Below, piece after piece: positions 63,182-64,000 of a stretch of DNA of 64,000 nucleotides (position 1 is its first letter; every line of letters starts with the position of its first letter). The DNA is taken from positions 102,835-166,834 of the forward strand of contig DIDT01000057.1 of the NCBI GenBank assembly GCA_002418285.1. Direction: 5' to 3'. Source of the DNA: Phycisphaerales bacterium UBA5793 (GTDB lineage Bacteria; Planctomycetota; Phycisphaerae; Phycisphaerales; UBA5793). The notes under the pieces are model-generated. The model was not told the DNA's origin and made no database searches. It saw only the letters and a program-made list of their open reading frames with translations. Both the position numbers and the translations under genes were made by a program.

Positions 63182-64000
63182 TTACCCGGCCTGCTGGACG
63201 TTCGTGAGCAGCCCGTGCGTGTTGGGGTTGCCCCAGGTGAAACCGATCTCGGCGAGGTACTTGTCCATCAGGAAGTCGTCGTCGCCGTCCTGGAGGTCTT
63301 CGAGCAAGCGCAGGTCGCGGTCCTTGATGTGACACACCGACACTTCCTCGGGGTCGATCGCCAGCGCCGCCTGGGCGAGCGGGCCGTACATCTGCGGGTT
63401 GCGGATCAGGTCATACTCGCCGTCAGGCGTGGCGAAGCGCGTCGCGGTGAAGCCGACTTTCTTGGCGTCAACGGTGGACTGTTCGATCGGCTTCTTAAGT
63501 CGCCGGATGATGTTGCACGTCGGGCCGTCGCCGAAGATCAGGCGGTAGTTGCTGCCCTTGTCGAAGACGGTGGTGAGCCAGTCGTCCAGTTCCAGTTCGG
63601 TGAGCGTGCCGTTGGCATCATCGACGTTCGCCAGGGCGAACGAGAGAATGCCCTGTGTGGTTCGGCGCACGGAGCCGGTCCCGGTGACTTCGCCAGGCTC
63701 GCCGTACAGCGCGGCCAGTTCCATGTCGCGGGCGATTTCGAGCATCTGCTCGCGGCGCAGCCTGGTCCGCTCATCCTCGGTCGCCAGCATCGAGTTGGCC
63801 AGGGTTTTCGAGAGCTGAATCTTGCGCTCGAAAATCTGCGTGTAACTCGTGTACTCGCTCGTGGAGTTGGTGCGCATGTTCAGGCCGGTGGACGCTTCGC
63901 CGCGCGCCGGGCCGATGTTGAGCAGGAACGCATCATCGAGCATCGCCGTACCCGCCGTCGTGCCGATCGCGCGTGTCACCGTGATGGTGTCGGTTCCCGT
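63182..64000 (-). CDS. Phage major capsid protein (SU10/DUF5309-like), 5' end beyond window
   Basis: The visible 272 residues form most of an SU10-type capsid protein. The entry TVTRAIGTTAGT is the family's repeat-like N-terminal segment, then TNSTSEYTSYTQIFERKIQLSKTLA, the long helix, and the C-terminal half with FGDGPTCNIIRRLKKPIEQ and the DGEYDLIRNPQMYGPLAQA segment. No stop or start is found before 64000, so the gene continues rightwards. It is the clearest evidence for a prophage here. Terminase, portal and protease genes should lie beyond the window. Confidence 0.8.
   Translation of the reverse strand, partial: TGTDTITVTRAIGTTAGTAMLDDAFLLNIGPARGEASTGLNMRTNSTSEYTSYTQIFERKIQLSKTLANSMLATEDERTRLRREQMLEIARDMELAALYGEPGEVTGTGSVRRTTQGILSFALANVDDANGTLTELELDDWLTTVFDKGSNYRLIFGDGPTCNIIRRLKKPIEQSTVDAKKVGFTATRFATPDGEYDLIRNPQMYGPLAQAALAIDPEEVSVCHIKDRDLRLLEDLQDGDDDFLMDKYLAEIGFTWGNPNTHGLLTNVQQAG

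Overview
This is a GC-rich bacterial chromosome segment, most likely from a planctomycete of the Phycisphaerae type. The pointers are: many small membrane proteins ending in a double-CxxC zinc ribbon (CGYxLxG...CPECG), a DUF1559-like prepilin with the FTIVELLVVISIIALL signature, a dockerin-tailed secreted thioredoxin-fold protein, and a long MoxR/DUF58/BatA/DUF4175 cluster. This assignment rests on recognised families, not on a marker gene. No rRNA, tRNA or CRISPR array was found.

Layout. 0-10.4 kb: housekeeping genes, namely a DnaJ-like chaperone, soluble transhydrogenase (sthA), a YjdF-like membrane protein, pdxH, purA, an FHA protein, hemW, and a fused DUF2064 transferase/response-regulator gene. 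10.4-25.2 kb: a tightly overlapping minus-strand cluster of moxR, a membrane protein, DUF58, a BatA-like protein, a VWA membrane protein, a DUF4175-like giant, a Gln-rich exported protein, a squalene-cyclase-repeat protein and an NPCBM-like exported protein. It is interrupted by a divergent two-gene DUF4258 cassette. 25.7-34 kb: a tetraheme cytochrome, then four tandem secreted BNR/sialidase-like paralogues behind a ChaN/EreA-like gene. 34-41 kb: a HEAT-repeat membrane protein, mutM, a candidate oriC, dnaA and an RNase Z-like hydrolase. 40.6-49.2 kb: a 1011-residue secreted protein that carries the paralogues' C-terminal module, then a translationally coupled operon of zinc-ribbon membrane proteins and a sialidase-like lipoprotein.

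49-61 kb holds dinG, rmuC, an AT-hook nucleoid-type protein, parB with two parS-type palindromes, a sensorless histidine kinase, a broken beta-propeller pseudogene, a thioredoxin-dockerin protein, a prepilin, a DUF4230 protein, a DUF3568 lipoprotein and lexA. From about 61.5 kb to the right edge the genes are phage-like: a tape-measure-like fragment, a sigma-70 family factor, a small protein and a major capsid protein that runs off the window. The right end is therefore the edge of a prophage or its remnant.

DnaA, a cluster of DnaA-box-like sites and ParB/parS all lie within about 18 kb, which suggests the window is close to the replication origin. The most interesting unexplained material is the zinc-ribbon membrane protein operon with its dispersed relatives, the BNR paralogue array with a shared C-terminal module, the transferase-response regulator fusion, and the prophage-borne sigma factor.
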